From NCBI GenBank assembly GCA_910585415.1, contig CAJUDT010000001.1, positions 79,005 through 143,004 on the forward strand: a stretch of 64,000 nt of DNA. Direction: 5' to 3'. This DNA comes from an uncultured Flavonifractor sp. (GTDB lineage Bacteria; Bacillota; Clostridia; Oscillospirales; Oscillospiraceae). A model generated the notes under the pieces. It was not told the DNA's origin. It was given only the letters and a program-made list of their open reading frames with translations, and did no database searches. How positions within the stretch are numbered: position 1 is the first letter of the stretch; every line of letters starts with the position of its first letter. The position numbers were made by a program, and so were the translations under genes. Below, piece by piece: positions 8,726 through 18,104 of this stretch.

Positions 8726-8756
8726 GGCCCGCCGTGAATTTGCGGCGGGCCTTTTA
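8726..8756 (+). terminator. Rho-independent terminator after the small-protein genes
   Basis: A perfect 9-bp stem (GGCCCGCCG with CGGCGGGCC) and 8-base loop, followed by TTTTAT, 32 bases after the stop at 8694. Confidence 0.9.
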
Positions 8757-8832
8757 TGCCATACGCTCAAAAAACCATTGACATACCTCATCCCCCGTCG
8801 TATAATACTCCCAGAAAACAATGGAATACTTT

Positions 8833-8953
8833 GTCTTCAGGGTGGGGCGCAATTCCCCTACTGGCGGTATAGTCCGCGACCGGCTGCCTCTGGGCGGCCG
8901 CTGACTCGGTGAAACTCCGGGACCAACAGTATAGTCTGGATAATGAGAAGATG
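8833..8953 (+). ncRNA. FMN riboswitch (RFN element)
   Basis: All hallmark stretches of the FMN aptamer occur in order: TCTTCAGGGTGGGG, AATTCCCCTACTGGCGGTA, AGTCCGCGAC, the variable GC-rich arm, CTGACTCGGTGAAACTCCG, GACCAACAGTATAGTCTGGA and the closing GAGAAGA. FMN binding normally shuts off riboflavin synthesis or uptake. Here it stands about 130 bases before ribU and the flavin-binding gene behind it, so both should be repressed when FMN is plentiful. Confidence 0.95.
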
Positions 8954-9080
8954 AATGCGGCAAAACCGTACCATGTTGTGGTGCGCTTCTTTGTCGCCCG
9001 TTCGCCTGGAGGAAGTCAAAGCGCTCCAGGTGTTTTCGGGCCTTGCAAAGAGGCGCATTTTGTATGTGGAGGTTTTGTAC

Positions 9081-9755
9081 ATGAAACGAGAACGACTCCG
9101 CCGCCTGACGATGGCGGCACTGTGCGGCGCGGTGGCCTTTGTGCTGATGTATTTCAGCTTTTCCGTGCCCGTGCTCTCCCCCTTTGCCGAGTTCGACCTG
9201 TCCGCCCTGCCGGAAATGATTGGCGGCTTCATCCTGGGGCCGGTGGGGGCCATTGAAATCATTGTCATTAAAATTGCCCTCAAGCTGTTGCTCAAGGGCA
9301 GCAGCTCCCTGCTCACCGGGGAAATCCTGAACTTCATTCTAAGTCTGGCCTATGTACTCCCCGCCCTGCTCTACTACCGCCGGCACCGGACAAAGAAGGG
9401 CGCAATCATCGGTCTGGCTCTGGGTACGCTCATCTGCGTGGTGATTTCTGTCTTTGGCAATATCTACCTGACCTTCCCCCTGTTTATCAAGCTCTATGGA
9501 ATGAATTGGGAGAACATTATCTCGGCCTGCTCGGCGGTCAACCCCTGGATTAAAGACATCCCCACCATGATTGCCTTTTCCATCGTCCCCTTCAACCTGC
9601 TTTCCAGGTCGATCACTTCTCTGCTCACCTTCCTGGTTTACAAAAAACTCAGTGTCCCCATTAAAAAACTCATTCAAGAACAAGGAGGAACCGAAGATGA
9701 ACTTCAGCGCGGACAAAGCTCTGACCTTCCCACAGGCAGTGGCACTCATGTTTGA
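9081..9755 (+). CDS. ribU: Riboflavin ECF transporter substrate-binding protein
   Basis: A 224-residue membrane protein with about five to six hydrophobic helices and the Ala/Gly-rich first helix (MAALCGAVAFVLMYFSFSVP) usual for ECF S-components. RibU binds riboflavin and works with a shared EcfAA'T energising module, not encoded here. The FMN riboswitch upstream gives the substrate. The Met at 9081 is preceded by GGAGG. Its last 59 bases overlap the next gene in another frame, so its final about 20 residues (after IQEQGGTE) are unusual for the family. Confidence 0.92.
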   Translation: MKRERLRRLTMAALCGAVAFVLMYFSFSVPVLSPFAEFDLSALPEMIGGFILGPVGAIEIIVIKIALKLLLKGSSSLLTGEILNFILSLAYVLPALLYYRRHRTKKGAIIGLALGTLICVVISVFGNIYLTFPLFIKLYGMNWENIISACSAVNPWIKDIPTMIAFSIVPFNLLSRSITSLLTFLVYKKLSVPIKKLIQEQGGTEDELQRGQSSDLPTGSGTHV

Positions 9756-10182
9756 CAAGCTGGGCGACTGGAAAATCATGGCTCTGGCCAGCTCGGTAAA
9801 CGACTATGTGATGGTACGCAATGTGAGCTGCCTGTTTTACGACAACAAGGTGTGGTTTAAGACCGACAAGAATTTCCGCAAAACCCAGCAGCTCTACCAA
9901 AATCCCCATGTGGCTCTGTGCTGGAGCGGCGTACAGATTGAGGGCGTCGCGGAAAATAAGGGTCTGGTGGTGGACGAGCCCGGCCGGAAATTTGAGGGCC
10001 TGTACAAGCAGCACCTCTGGGGGAGCTATAACAAATACTCCCACGAGGACACCGAGATCATCATTGAGGTATCCCCCAAGTTCGTGGAGATTTGGGACAC
10101 CAGCGAGGACAATTACGCCTATCAGATTTTCATCGACTTTGAGCAGGAGACTGTGGAAGTAAAGCAGTACGACCAGAAATAA
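9697..10182 (+). CDS. Pyridoxamine 5'-phosphate oxidase-like flavin-binding protein
   Basis: A 161-residue protein with the split-barrel layout of the PNPOx-like/FMN-binding family (MALASSVNDYVMVRNVSCLFYDNKVWFKTD, then the QQLYQNPHVALCW segment). The family binds FMN or F420 and ranges from oxidases to flavin reductases; the substrate is unknown. The ATG follows a GGAGG inside ribU and the two genes overlap by 59 bases, so they are co-translated under the FMN riboswitch. A flavin-dependent role is therefore supported by both family and control. Confidence 0.85.
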   Translation: MNFSADKALTFPQAVALMFDKLGDWKIMALASSVNDYVMVRNVSCLFYDNKVWFKTDKNFRKTQQLYQNPHVALCWSGVQIEGVAENKGLVVDEPGRKFEGLYKQHLWGSYNKYSHEDTEIIIEVSPKFVEIWDTSEDNYAYQIFIDFEQETVEVKQYDQK

Positions 10183-10188
10183 CACAAG

Positions 10189-10225
10189 CCGCCCGCCGCG
10201 TACGTTTTGCGCGGCGGGCGGTTTT
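10189..10225 (+). terminator. Rho-independent terminator of the ribU operon
   Basis: A perfect 12-bp stem (CCGCCCGCCGCG with CGCGGCGGGCGG) and 9-base loop followed by TTTT. It lies between convergent genes; no A-tract on the other side, so it serves the plus strand best. Confidence 0.9.
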
Positions 10226-10228
10226 ATA

Positions 10229-13200
10229 TTAAACCACGGTGACCTCCAGCCGGTGTTCCCCGCTCAGGCGCGCCAGCTCCACCCCTGCCGGGAGGGGCTG
10301 GCCGTCCAGGCGGGCGGTTTTTTCTGTGCCCCGCCTGACCTCAATATGCAGAACAGCCCGCTCCATCCGCCACACGGCGGAGAACCCCGGCCAATCCCCT
10401 GGCAAGACCGGTTCCAGGAACAGCCGCCCCGCCCGCAGGCGGAACCCCAGCATTTCCTCCATGGCCGTGCGGTAGAACCAGCCCGCCGCCCCGGTGTACC
10501 AGCTCCAGCCGCCCCGTCCCAGGTGGGCGGGGTTGGCGTAGACGTCGGCAGCAATGACATAGGGCTCCGCCCGGTAAACTGTGGGGTCCTTCCGCTCCGG
10601 CAGGAGGGCAGCTAAAATCTCCCGCCCCTCCTCCGGCATATCCAGCCGAAAACACGCCAGCGCCAGCCACACGGCGGCGTGGGTGTACTGTCCGCCATTC
10701 TCCCGGACTCCGGGGACATAGCCCTGGATATACCCCGGGTCCTGTTCTCCCCCGTCGAAGGGCGGGTCGAAGAGCTTCACCACTCCGGCCGAGCGGTCAA
10801 AGAGGCGGTCCAGGGCGGCGCGTACCGCTGGACGGGCCTGCTCCCGGTCCCCGGCCAATGCCGCCCAGCTCTGGGCAATGGAGTCGATTTGACACTGTTC
10901 GTTTTCCCGGCTTCCCAGGGGTGTGCCGTCATCGTAGTACCCCCGCCGGAACCACGCCCCATCCCAGGCGGCAGCGGCGGCTTGGCGCAGCCCCTGAGCG
11001 GCATCCCGATACCGCTGGGCCCGCTCCTGCTCCCCCACCTGCTCACAGACCGGGGCAAAGCGCTCCAGAACACAGGCCCCGAACCAGCTCAACCACACGC
11101 TCTCCCCGCGGCCCGCCTGGCCCACCCGGTCCATACCGTCGTTCCAATCTCCTGTACCCATGAGGGCCAGGCCGTGCTCGCCCGTTCCCCGCTCCAGAAA
11201 GCACTCAACCGTCCGGAGGGCGTGTTGATAAACGCTTCCCATTTCCGAGGAAATTTTGGGCTGCTCATAGCGCTCCCGCTCCTCCGGCCTCAGGGGCGGG
11301 GCCTCCAGGAAGGGAACGGTTTCCTCCAAAATGTCCCAGTCCCCCCGCTGCTCCAGATAGTCGCACAAAAGGAAGGGGAGCCACAACAAATCATCGCTGA
11401 TGCGGGTGCGGACGCCCTTGCCCGCCTGCGCCTCTTCTCCTTCCGGTGGGTCGTGCCACCAGTGCTGAACGTCCCCCTCCTGGAATTGGTGGGCGCAGGC
11501 CCGCAAAAGCTGTTCCCTGGCCGGGAGCCCATCGGTGAGCAGCAGGGCTCCCACGTCCTGGAGCTGGTCCCGAAAGCCGTAAGCCCCACCGTTTTGATAG
11601 CGGGAGGTCCGCCCCATCAGACGGCAGGCAACGACCTGATACAGACACCAGCCGTTGAGATAGCGGTCCAGGGCCGGGTCCGGTGTGCGGACTTTTAGGG
11701 AGGATACCCGGCGGTTCCAGTACATCACCGTTCGATTTAACTCCTTCTGGGCCTCCTGGACGGACACAAACGCGTCCTCCAAATCGGGCCCGGTGGACAG
11801 AGCACACACCCCGTCCATGGTGTAAAGCTGTTCTCCTTTTCCATCTATCCGGTGCACCAGCTCGCAGGGCTCCCCGCTCCAGTCCACCAGCAAAACCCTC
11901 GCCTCCCGGCCAATGGGCACAAAGGCGGTGGTGGTGATGGTGTACTCCCCCCAGGTCTTGGTCCACCGGGCGAAGCCGGGGCCGTAGGCTACCCGGCACT
12001 CCAGCCCGTCCCCGCTGGCAAACAGGGACCGCCGCTCCCCCTGCCGCAGCAGAAAGAAGCGCTCCGGTCCGCCCACCGCCAGGGGGTCGTTATTCCAGGC
12101 GGTCAGGGGGTGTTCGCGGGCGTTCCCCTGCCACAGGTGGCCGCACCCGGTTTCGTCCACCATCCACCCCATGCTTCCGTTGGTGAGCATCTGGCTCCAC
12201 CCCACCGGCGGCAGCTGCGGACCGCAGTGGAACACAAAGGCCCCCTCAGGACTGTGCTCCCACAGGGGCACGCCTGGTTTCCGTGTTACATGATGTTCCT
12301 GTCCGGCGCCGCTCTCCCAGTGAAATGCAGGCCAAGGCTCTCCCAGCACAACCGCCGCACCCTCCAACACCGCCTCCGCCGGGCCGGTCAGGTGAACGCC
12401 GCCTCTGGCCCCCAGCATGTGGTCCCAGCCGATGGCCTTCAGCGCCTCGGTGAGCATTCCGCGGGCGGGACGGCGGTAGTCTCCCCCCTCGTCCAGCAGA
12501 AGCACCAGGTCAAAGCTCCACCCCAGCTGTGTCAGCAGCCTGTGGCCGCCCAACCAGAACTGCGCCTGCCCGGCTTCCTCTTCCCCCTTCAGGGGAAGGG
12601 CGGCAAGGGGTAAATCTCCAGAAATCCCAAAGGGCCAGAGCCGCCGTTGGTCGAAGTCCGGCCTCGGAGGCTGGAACACCAGAGCGCTCAAGAGCTCAAA
12701 TACCTGTAGCGTGTTTTTGCCGCTCAGTTTGCATATGCCAATCAGCCGGTCCAGCCGTACATTTTCCCGCTCATCCCCCCGCTCCAGCAGGCGGCGGGCG
12801 GAGACCACCGTTTCCTCTCCGCCCTGCCCGGCTCCCAGGGCCAACGTAACCGTAAAGCAGTTTCCCTTGTCGGCTTTCACCGGGATGCGCAGCAACAGGC
12901 AGGGGTCCAGCACCGCCCCGGCGGAGCTCTGCGCCGGACGGGACAAGGCCCCGTCAAGAGCCCGCAGACCCCCTCGCCCCAGGGCAAGCTCCCGGCTGGT
13001 ATCGAAGAAGGCGTTCTCTGCGTCCCAGAGGACGGCCAGCGCCGGACTCCCCTCCTCTGGCCGGCGGGGGCGGCGGGTGAACACCACGCCATCCCCGGTG
13101 TGGGCGCTCTCCAGAAAGAGCTTGGAAAAGGCCGGATGGGCTAGGTAGTCCTCCTGCCGGGACAGAACCGGCTCCAGATAACACACCAGCTCCCCCCTCA

Positions 13201-16200
13201 GGGCCCCGCCGTCCTCCCGGCGGAGGGTCAGGGTCCGTACCTCTCCCCGCTCCCCCTCTGGGACGGTCAGTGTGTGGGTAAAGGACAGCCCGCCGGCATT
13301 TCCCGTCCAGACGGCTCCGCTGTCAAACCGGCTGTGTCCAGCCTCCAGGGGTACCGCCGTTTCTCCATCGTAAAACCACAGGGACAGGCCCCCCTCCGTG
13401 GTCAGCGCCATATCCCCCAGCCGGGAGCGGCTCCAGCCGTTGGCGGCGCACAAAACCGAATAGCTCCCGTTGGAAACCAGGTGGCAGGCTGGACGGCCCT
13501 GCCCTGTCCAGCGGCTTTCCCACGCAAAGCGCTCCAGCTGAAAGCGCTTGGGTTTTTCGGGCACCTCGTGGACGGCATCCTTGAGCACAGCCGCCCCTAC
13601 CGGCACCTTTTCCTGCAACAGCTCCCGGAATGCCCCCATGGAGCAGTCCCGCATAAAGCGCTCCTGCATCACGCCGCCGTTGAGGGCGTTGTCAATGGAC
13701 ACCAGGCTCATGCCCAGATGGTGGGACATAAAGGTGCGGACCATTTGAACGCTTCCCTCCCCCCGCTGGCGGGCCGGGGTGAAATCCAGGGCCTCATAAA
13801 GACCGTATTTCCCCTCGGCCCCCATGTCCCGCAGCAGGCGCAGATTGCGCCCCGCCCGCCTTGGCGCCGCCAACAGCGCCAAAAAGGAGGCATAGGGCGC
13901 GACCACCAGTTCACTGTCCAGCCCCCGCTTGAGGCCCAGGCGCTGGACTCCGTGGGCCTTATACTGGTAGCTGAGGCCGGGGTCGAAGGCGTAAAAGCAG
14001 GACTCAGAGGCCCCCCAGGGGGTCTTGGTCCGGGCTCCCCGGCGCGTTTGCTCCAACAGGCAGAAGGCCAGGGATTCATACATCAAACTATTGGGCTCTA
14101 TGGGCAGGAGCAGGTTGGGCATGAAATACTCAAACATGGTCCCCGTCCAGGAGGCCATCCCCCGATAATCCCCGTCCCCCACCAGCATCCGGCTCAGACG
14201 CCGCCAGTGCCGGGGGGAGACTTCCCCGCGGGCCACGGCGATATAGCTGGTCTGTCGGGCCTCGCTGGCCATCAGGTCATACCACCCCTGGGTGTGCTCC
14301 CCCCGCGAAACATCGTAGCCGATATAGAAGAGCCTCCGCTCCCGGTCGTAGAGCTGGGCGAACCCCATCCCGTTGGAGAGGGCCTCCGCCCGCCGGGCTA
14401 ACGTGTCCTCCCCCCACTCGTACAGCCCTTCCCGCAGGGCAATGAGACAGCCGCACAGGTTCCCGGAGTCCACCGTGGACACGTACTGGGGCTCCAAAGG
14501 CTGGGCGGAGGCGGTGTCGTACCAGTTGTACAGGTGTCCATGCCACTTGGGCAGCTCTTCCAGGGTGTCCAGCATATGGGCAATGCGCTCCACCGACCCC
14601 CGGCGGGAGCAGAAATCCAGGTCCGCCGCCGCCAGACAGCTCAACAGGGCCATGCCGATGTTGGTCGGCGAGGTCCGCCGGGCAGGACCCAAGCTGGGCT
14701 CCTCCTGCACATTGTCCGGGGGAAGCCAGTGGTCCTCCGGCCGGAGCCAGTCGGCAAAATACTGCCAGATCAGGGCCCCCTGGTGGAGCAGGAAGGCCCG
14801 GTCGGAGGCCGGAGCCCCCTGGGGCCGGTCCAGCGGGCGGCTCATGGCCCAGGCAAAGAGGGGGGACAGGACCCAGATGAGCCCCACCGCCGCCCCCGCC
14901 GGAACCCGGGCGAAGAGCATCGCCACCACGCCTGCCGCCACAGCGGGCCACTGTTTCCGATAGTGGACGCCGTCCCCTGTCCGCTTCTCCGCGTCCGCCG
15001 CCGTCACCCAGGCCAGCAGATTTTTTCGGGAGACAAGCTGCCGCCACAGGGCCGTACCGATGGCTGAGGCGCAGGTCCAGGCGTGAATGGGCAGAAACAG
15101 GAGCTGCACCAGGGTTTGCAGCACCGCGCCGCCGAATCCGGCCACAATGGTGGAGTGATAGCGCTCCCGCAGTCCCCTGCCCCGCCGGCAGAAGAGCTCC
15201 GCCCCGGACAGGAGCAGATTGGACGCGGCGGCAATCACCGCGCACCCCGCCGCCGTCACAAAGACTGGCCCGGACAGACACATCCCCAGCACCAGGGCCA
15301 GCAGAGTACACACCGGAGACAGAGAGCGGCGGAGGTTGTCAAAAATCTTCCACTTGGCCAGGGTGGGAATGGGGTTGACCTCCCTTCCCCCCGCCTGATT
15401 GCGCACCCGCCGCCGGAGCCAGGGGAGCAGCTGCCAGTCTCCCCGGACCCAGCGGTGGAGGCGGGCAAAGTAAGAGGTCACTTTATAGGGATAGCTGTCG
15501 GTAAGCTCCACGTCTCCAATGAGGCCCGCATGGAGGTAGGAGCCCTCCAACAGGTCATGGGAAAGGACCTGATTCTCTGGAAAACGGCCCTCCAGGCAGG
15601 TCAGAAAGGCATCTATGTCAAAGATACCCTTGCCCGTATAGGTCCCCTGGTCAAAGAGGTCGTGATAGACGTCGCTGGCGGTGGAGCCGTAGGGGTCCAC
15701 ACCCCCCTGTCCGGCAAAAATCCGGGCAAACTGGCTGCGGCTGGCGGCGTTGAGCTCCACCCCCACACGGGGCTGAAGCAGGCCATATCCAGAGACTACC
15801 ACCCGCCGCCGCCGGTCCACCACCGCCCGGTTCAGGGGGTGGAGCATGGCCCCTGTCAGCTCCCGCGCCGCTCCCACGTTGAGGGCGGTGTCCGAGTCCA
15901 AAGTGATGATAAATTTTGTATTCCGCAGGGCCTTTCGGTCCCCGGCCCGGACATGGAGCCCGGTTTTTCTGCCCTTCAGCAGACGGCACAGCTCCAAAAG
16001 CGCCCCCCGCTTCCGCTCCCAGCCCAGCCAGCGCTCGTCGGCGGGCTGAAACACGGGTTTGCGGAAAAACAGATAAAAGCCCCCGCCGTAAGTTTCGTTG
16101 AGGGCGTCTATGGTGCGGGCGGCTTCCTCCACCCAGGCCCGGCGCTGGCTGTCCATGGGCTTGGCGCTGTCTGGCAAATCGGCCAGCAGGCCGAAGCGCA

Positions 16201-17299
16201 GTTCCTCCCCCGCGTCCCGGTTGGCCAGACGGTAGCGCTCCAGCAGGGCGGCATATTCCCCCCCGCTCTCCGGCCCGGTGAGCAGACCCGCGATGACGCA
16301 CAAAGTTCTCCCTTCGGCTGGAATGCCCCCCTCCAGGGCCATCCGGCACACCGGCCGGGGACGGACAACGTGAACCGCCAAAAAGTCCAGGAGATTTTTT
16401 ACCACATCGGAGACAGGCAGCAAAAGCAGCACCGTCACCACCCAGCTATGGAGCCAAAAGCCCAGGAGCAGCACCAAAAACAGGGTGGGCAGGACCACGG
16501 CGGCAATATACCAGCCCCCCTCCCGCTTCCCTGATTCCCGGCCCAGGGGGCGGGCAAAGAGGAAATAGCCCACATGGCGCTCCTGCCCGGTTCCCTTCTG
16601 GCACAGAGACAGAACCCGCTCCGCCGCCGTAGGCTCCGACAGGCCGTTCCGCCGGGCCAGCAGGCAGAGCCGGTCCCGGTAGCGGGCGCGGGTGTCGTCG
16701 TCCATCCTGGGGTACTCCCCCGCCGGGTCCCGGCTCAGGGCCTGCTCAATCCGGCTGTGGGACTCCAGGATTTTGGACAGGTTGGCATTGGACAGGCACC
16801 GCAGGGCGGTAAAGACCGCCCCGACAGCCTCGGCTTGACCGTCCTCCTCCAGCCGGGCGCACAGCGCCGCCAGACGGCACACCAGCTCCCCCTTCAGGGC
16901 GGGGACAAAGTAGGCCAGCTCCAGTTCTGACAAGGGGCTCACCTTCTGCACTCCCGTCAGAAAGCGGTCCAGGGCCTCCGCGTCCAGGCCCTGGGCCTGT
17001 TCCGCCAGGGTCTGGGCCAGCTTGGCCGGGTAAGGCGCTCCCCCGGCCAGACGGAAGCGGCGGGGCGCCTTGCGGAGGGTGCGCTCGGCCTCCTTCCCCT
17101 CCCGCTGGGCCAAGTACCAGTTGTCCAGCAGCCACTCCGCCGCGCCGGAGGTCTCCCCGTTTTTCCGGGCCTCCCGGTCCCGCACGGCGGAGATCTCCGC
17201 CAGCGCCCGCCGGACCCGCCGGGCCCAGGTTCTGCCGCCCCGCCGGCCCGCGGGCCTCAGCTTCTCCGCCGCCTGAGCCCCCAATTGACGAACATCCAT
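10229..17299 (-). CDS. Cyclic beta-1,2-glucan synthase-like protein (NdvB/Cgs family)
   Basis: A 2356-residue protein with the NdvB layout. A helical N-terminal region is followed by membrane segments near residues 270-310, a GT84-type glycosyltransferase domain with the nucleotide-sugar motif FIITLDSDTALN and the QxxRW-like RWVRGDWQLLPW, and three more hydrophobic clusters. A central glucoamylase-like domain and carbohydrate-binding regions follow. The C-terminal GH94 domain has GTGDWNDGMDRVG, which holds the general-acid Asp. In Brucella and Rhizobium, Cgs makes cyclic beta-1,2-glucan and the GH94 part sets chain length. The ATG at 17299 follows GAAGGAGCGGGAG. Nothing nearby suggests an export partner (NdvA-type ABC). 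Product size and cyclisation cannot be inferred. Confidence 0.88.
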   Translation of the reverse strand: MDVRQLGAQAAEKLRPAGRRGGRTWARRVRRALAEISAVRDREARKNGETSGAAEWLLDNWYLAQREGKEAERTLRKAPRRFRLAGGAPYPAKLAQTLAEQAQGLDAEALDRFLTGVQKVSPLSELELAYFVPALKGELVCRLAALCARLEEDGQAEAVGAVFTALRCLSNANLSKILESHSRIEQALSRDPAGEYPRMDDDTRARYRDRLCLLARRNGLSEPTAAERVLSLCQKGTGQERHVGYFLFARPLGRESGKREGGWYIAAVVLPTLFLVLLLGFWLHSWVVTVLLLLPVSDVVKNLLDFLAVHVVRPRPVCRMALEGGIPAEGRTLCVIAGLLTGPESGGEYAALLERYRLANRDAGEELRFGLLADLPDSAKPMDSQRRAWVEEAARTIDALNETYGGGFYLFFRKPVFQPADERWLGWERKRGALLELCRLLKGRKTGLHVRAGDRKALRNTKFIITLDSDTALNVGAARELTGAMLHPLNRAVVDRRRRVVVSGYGLLQPRVGVELNAASRSQFARIFAGQGGVDPYGSTASDVYHDLFDQGTYTGKGIFDIDAFLTCLEGRFPENQVLSHDLLEGSYLHAGLIGDVELTDSYPYKVTSYFARLHRWVRGDWQLLPWLRRRVRNQAGGREVNPIPTLAKWKIFDNLRRSLSPVCTLLALVLGMCLSGPVFVTAAGCAVIAAASNLLLSGAELFCRRGRGLRERYHSTIVAGFGGAVLQTLVQLLFLPIHAWTCASAIGTALWRQLVSRKNLLAWVTAADAEKRTGDGVHYRKQWPAVAAGVVAMLFARVPAGAAVGLIWVLSPLFAWAMSRPLDRPQGAPASDRAFLLHQGALIWQYFADWLRPEDHWLPPDNVQEEPSLGPARRTSPTNIGMALLSCLAAADLDFCSRRGSVERIAHMLDTLEELPKWHGHLYNWYDTASAQPLEPQYVSTVDSGNLCGCLIALREGLYEWGEDTLARRAEALSNGMGFAQLYDRERRLFYIGYDVSRGEHTQGWYDLMASEARQTSYIAVARGEVSPRHWRRLSRMLVGDGDYRGMASWTGTMFEYFMPNLLLPIEPNSLMYESLAFCLLEQTRRGARTKTPWGASESCFYAFDPGLSYQYKAHGVQRLGLKRGLDSELVVAPYASFLALLAAPRRAGRNLRLLRDMGAEGKYGLYEALDFTPARQRGEGSVQMVRTFMSHHLGMSLVSIDNALNGGVMQERFMRDCSMGAFRELLQEKVPVGAAVLKDAVHEVPEKPKRFQLERFAWESRWTGQGRPACHLVSNGSYSVLCAANGWSRSRLGDMALTTEGGLSLWFYDGETAVPLEAGHSRFDSGAVWTGNAGGLSFTHTLTVPEGERGEVRTLTLRREDGGALRGELVCYLEPVLSRQEDYLAHPAFSKLFLESAHTGDGVVFTRRPRRPEEGSPALAVLWDAENAFFDTSRELALGRGGLRALDGALSRPAQSSAGAVLDPCLLLRIPVKADKGNCFTVTLALGAGQGGEETVVSARRLLERGDERENVRLDRLIGICKLSGKNTLQVFELLSALVFQPPRPDFDQRRLWPFGISGDLPLAALPLKGEEEAGQAQFWLGGHRLLTQLGWSFDLVLLLDEGGDYRRPARGMLTEALKAIGWDHMLGARGGVHLTGPAEAVLEGAAVVLGEPWPAFHWESGAGQEHHVTRKPGVPLWEHSPEGAFVFHCGPQLPPVGWSQMLTNGSMGWMVDETGCGHLWQGNAREHPLTAWNNDPLAVGGPERFFLLRQGERRSLFASGDGLECRVAYGPGFARWTKTWGEYTITTTAFVPIGREARVLLVDWSGEPCELVHRIDGKGEQLYTMDGVCALSTGPDLEDAFVSVQEAQKELNRTVMYWNRRVSSLKVRTPDPALDRYLNGWCLYQVVACRLMGRTSRYQNGGAYGFRDQLQDVGALLLTDGLPAREQLLRACAHQFQEGDVQHWWHDPPEGEEAQAGKGVRTRISDDLLWLPFLLCDYLEQRGDWDILEETVPFLEAPPLRPEERERYEQPKISSEMGSVYQHALRTVECFLERGTGEHGLALMGTGDWNDGMDRVGQAGRGESVWLSWFGACVLERFAPVCEQVGEQERAQRYRDAAQGLRQAAAAAWDGAWFRRGYYDDGTPLGSRENEQCQIDSIAQSWAALAGDREQARPAVRAALDRLFDRSAGVVKLFDPPFDGGEQDPGYIQGYVPGVRENGGQYTHAAVWLALACFRLDMPEEGREILAALLPERKDPTVYRAEPYVIAADVYANPAHLGRGGWSWYTGAAGWFYRTAMEEMLGFRLRAGRLFLEPVLPGDWPGFSAVWRMERAVLHIEVRRGTEKTARLDGQPLPAGVELARLSGEHRLEVTVV

Positions 17300-17390
17300 T
17301 GCTCCCGCTCCTTCGCTCCATTTCGGAACGGGTTTTGCCCATTCCGACATTTACTTGGAAATTTTCCCCGGTTGAGCGGGATTTATACGC

Positions 17391-17479
17391 AAAAAAGGAC
17401 CGCCCCACACGTAAAGGCCGTCCTGACAGGAATCTTATATAGTATATGGCCCCCCACCCCAGCGGGCGGAGGGCCATAT
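17391..17479 (-). terminator. Paired hairpins after the ferritin gene
   Basis: Reading the minus strand, an exact 9-bp inverted repeat (ATATGGCCC...GGGCCATAT, 17444-17479) is followed by a second stem (AGGACGGCC...GGCGGTCCT with one mismatch, 17396-17424) that runs into six T. The second is the likely terminator; the first has no T-tract. Confidence 0.65.
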
Positions 17480-17488
17480 GTAAACATT

Positions 17489-18001
17489 TTACAGGCTCAG
17501 AGAGGGAGCGGAATAGGTACGGCTGGTCATTTCGCTGTTGAGCATGTACAGACCCTTGGCATCGTCGCCGAAGAGCTCCATTTTCTTAATCATGTCCTCG
17601 GCGTTCTTCTCCTCCTCGCCCTGCTCCTTGACGAACCAATCCAGGAACTGCATGGTGCGGAAATCCTTCACACCGTAGGCCGCGTCGTAGATGGCGTGAA
17701 TGAGGCTGGTCACATACCGCTCGTGCTCCAGACCGTACTTGAGTACCTGGAGCTTGTCGTTCAAATCCTTGTCGGGCTTGGCAATGGCGCCCAGGGTCAC
17801 CTTCTCGCCGTTGTTCTGGAGGTACTGCAAGAAGAGCATGGCATGGTCCCGCTCCTCCTGGGCCTGAATCTTGTACCAGTTGGCAAAGCCATCCAAACCA
17901 ATCTCGTCATAGTACAGGGCAAAGTCCAGGTACAGGTAGGCGGAATAGAGCTCCTTGTTGACCTGATCGTTGAGCAGCTCCGCAACTTTCTTATCCAGCA
18001 T
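17489..18001 (-). CDS. ftnA: Ferritin (non-haem iron storage protein)
   Basis: A 170-residue four-helix protein. Ferroxidase ligands are visible: the early Glu in NKELYSAYLYLD, the EERDHAMLF pair of Glu and His, and the later EQGEEEKNAED. Ferritin oxidises Fe2+ and stores it as a mineral core in 24-subunit cages. The length is that of bacterial ferritins and no haem Met as in bacterioferritin is apparent. It appears monocistronic, with a terminator behind it and a weak GGAG ribosome site before it. Confidence 0.96.
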   Translation of the reverse strand: MLDKKVAELLNDQVNKELYSAYLYLDFALYYDEIGLDGFANWYKIQAQEERDHAMLFLQYLQNNGEKVTLGAIAKPDKDLNDKLQVLKYGLEHERYVTSLIHAIYDAAYGVKDFRTMQFLDWFVKEQGEEEKNAEDMIKKMELFGDDAKGLYMLNSEMTSRTYSAPSLSL

Positions 18002-18104
18002 AATAACATCGTCTCCTTTATCTAAACTATTGGGGCTTTCCAGCCTTTAGCATACCATGGTTTTCCCACGGTTACAAGGGATAAAAACGACAAAAATTTC
18101 TCCC

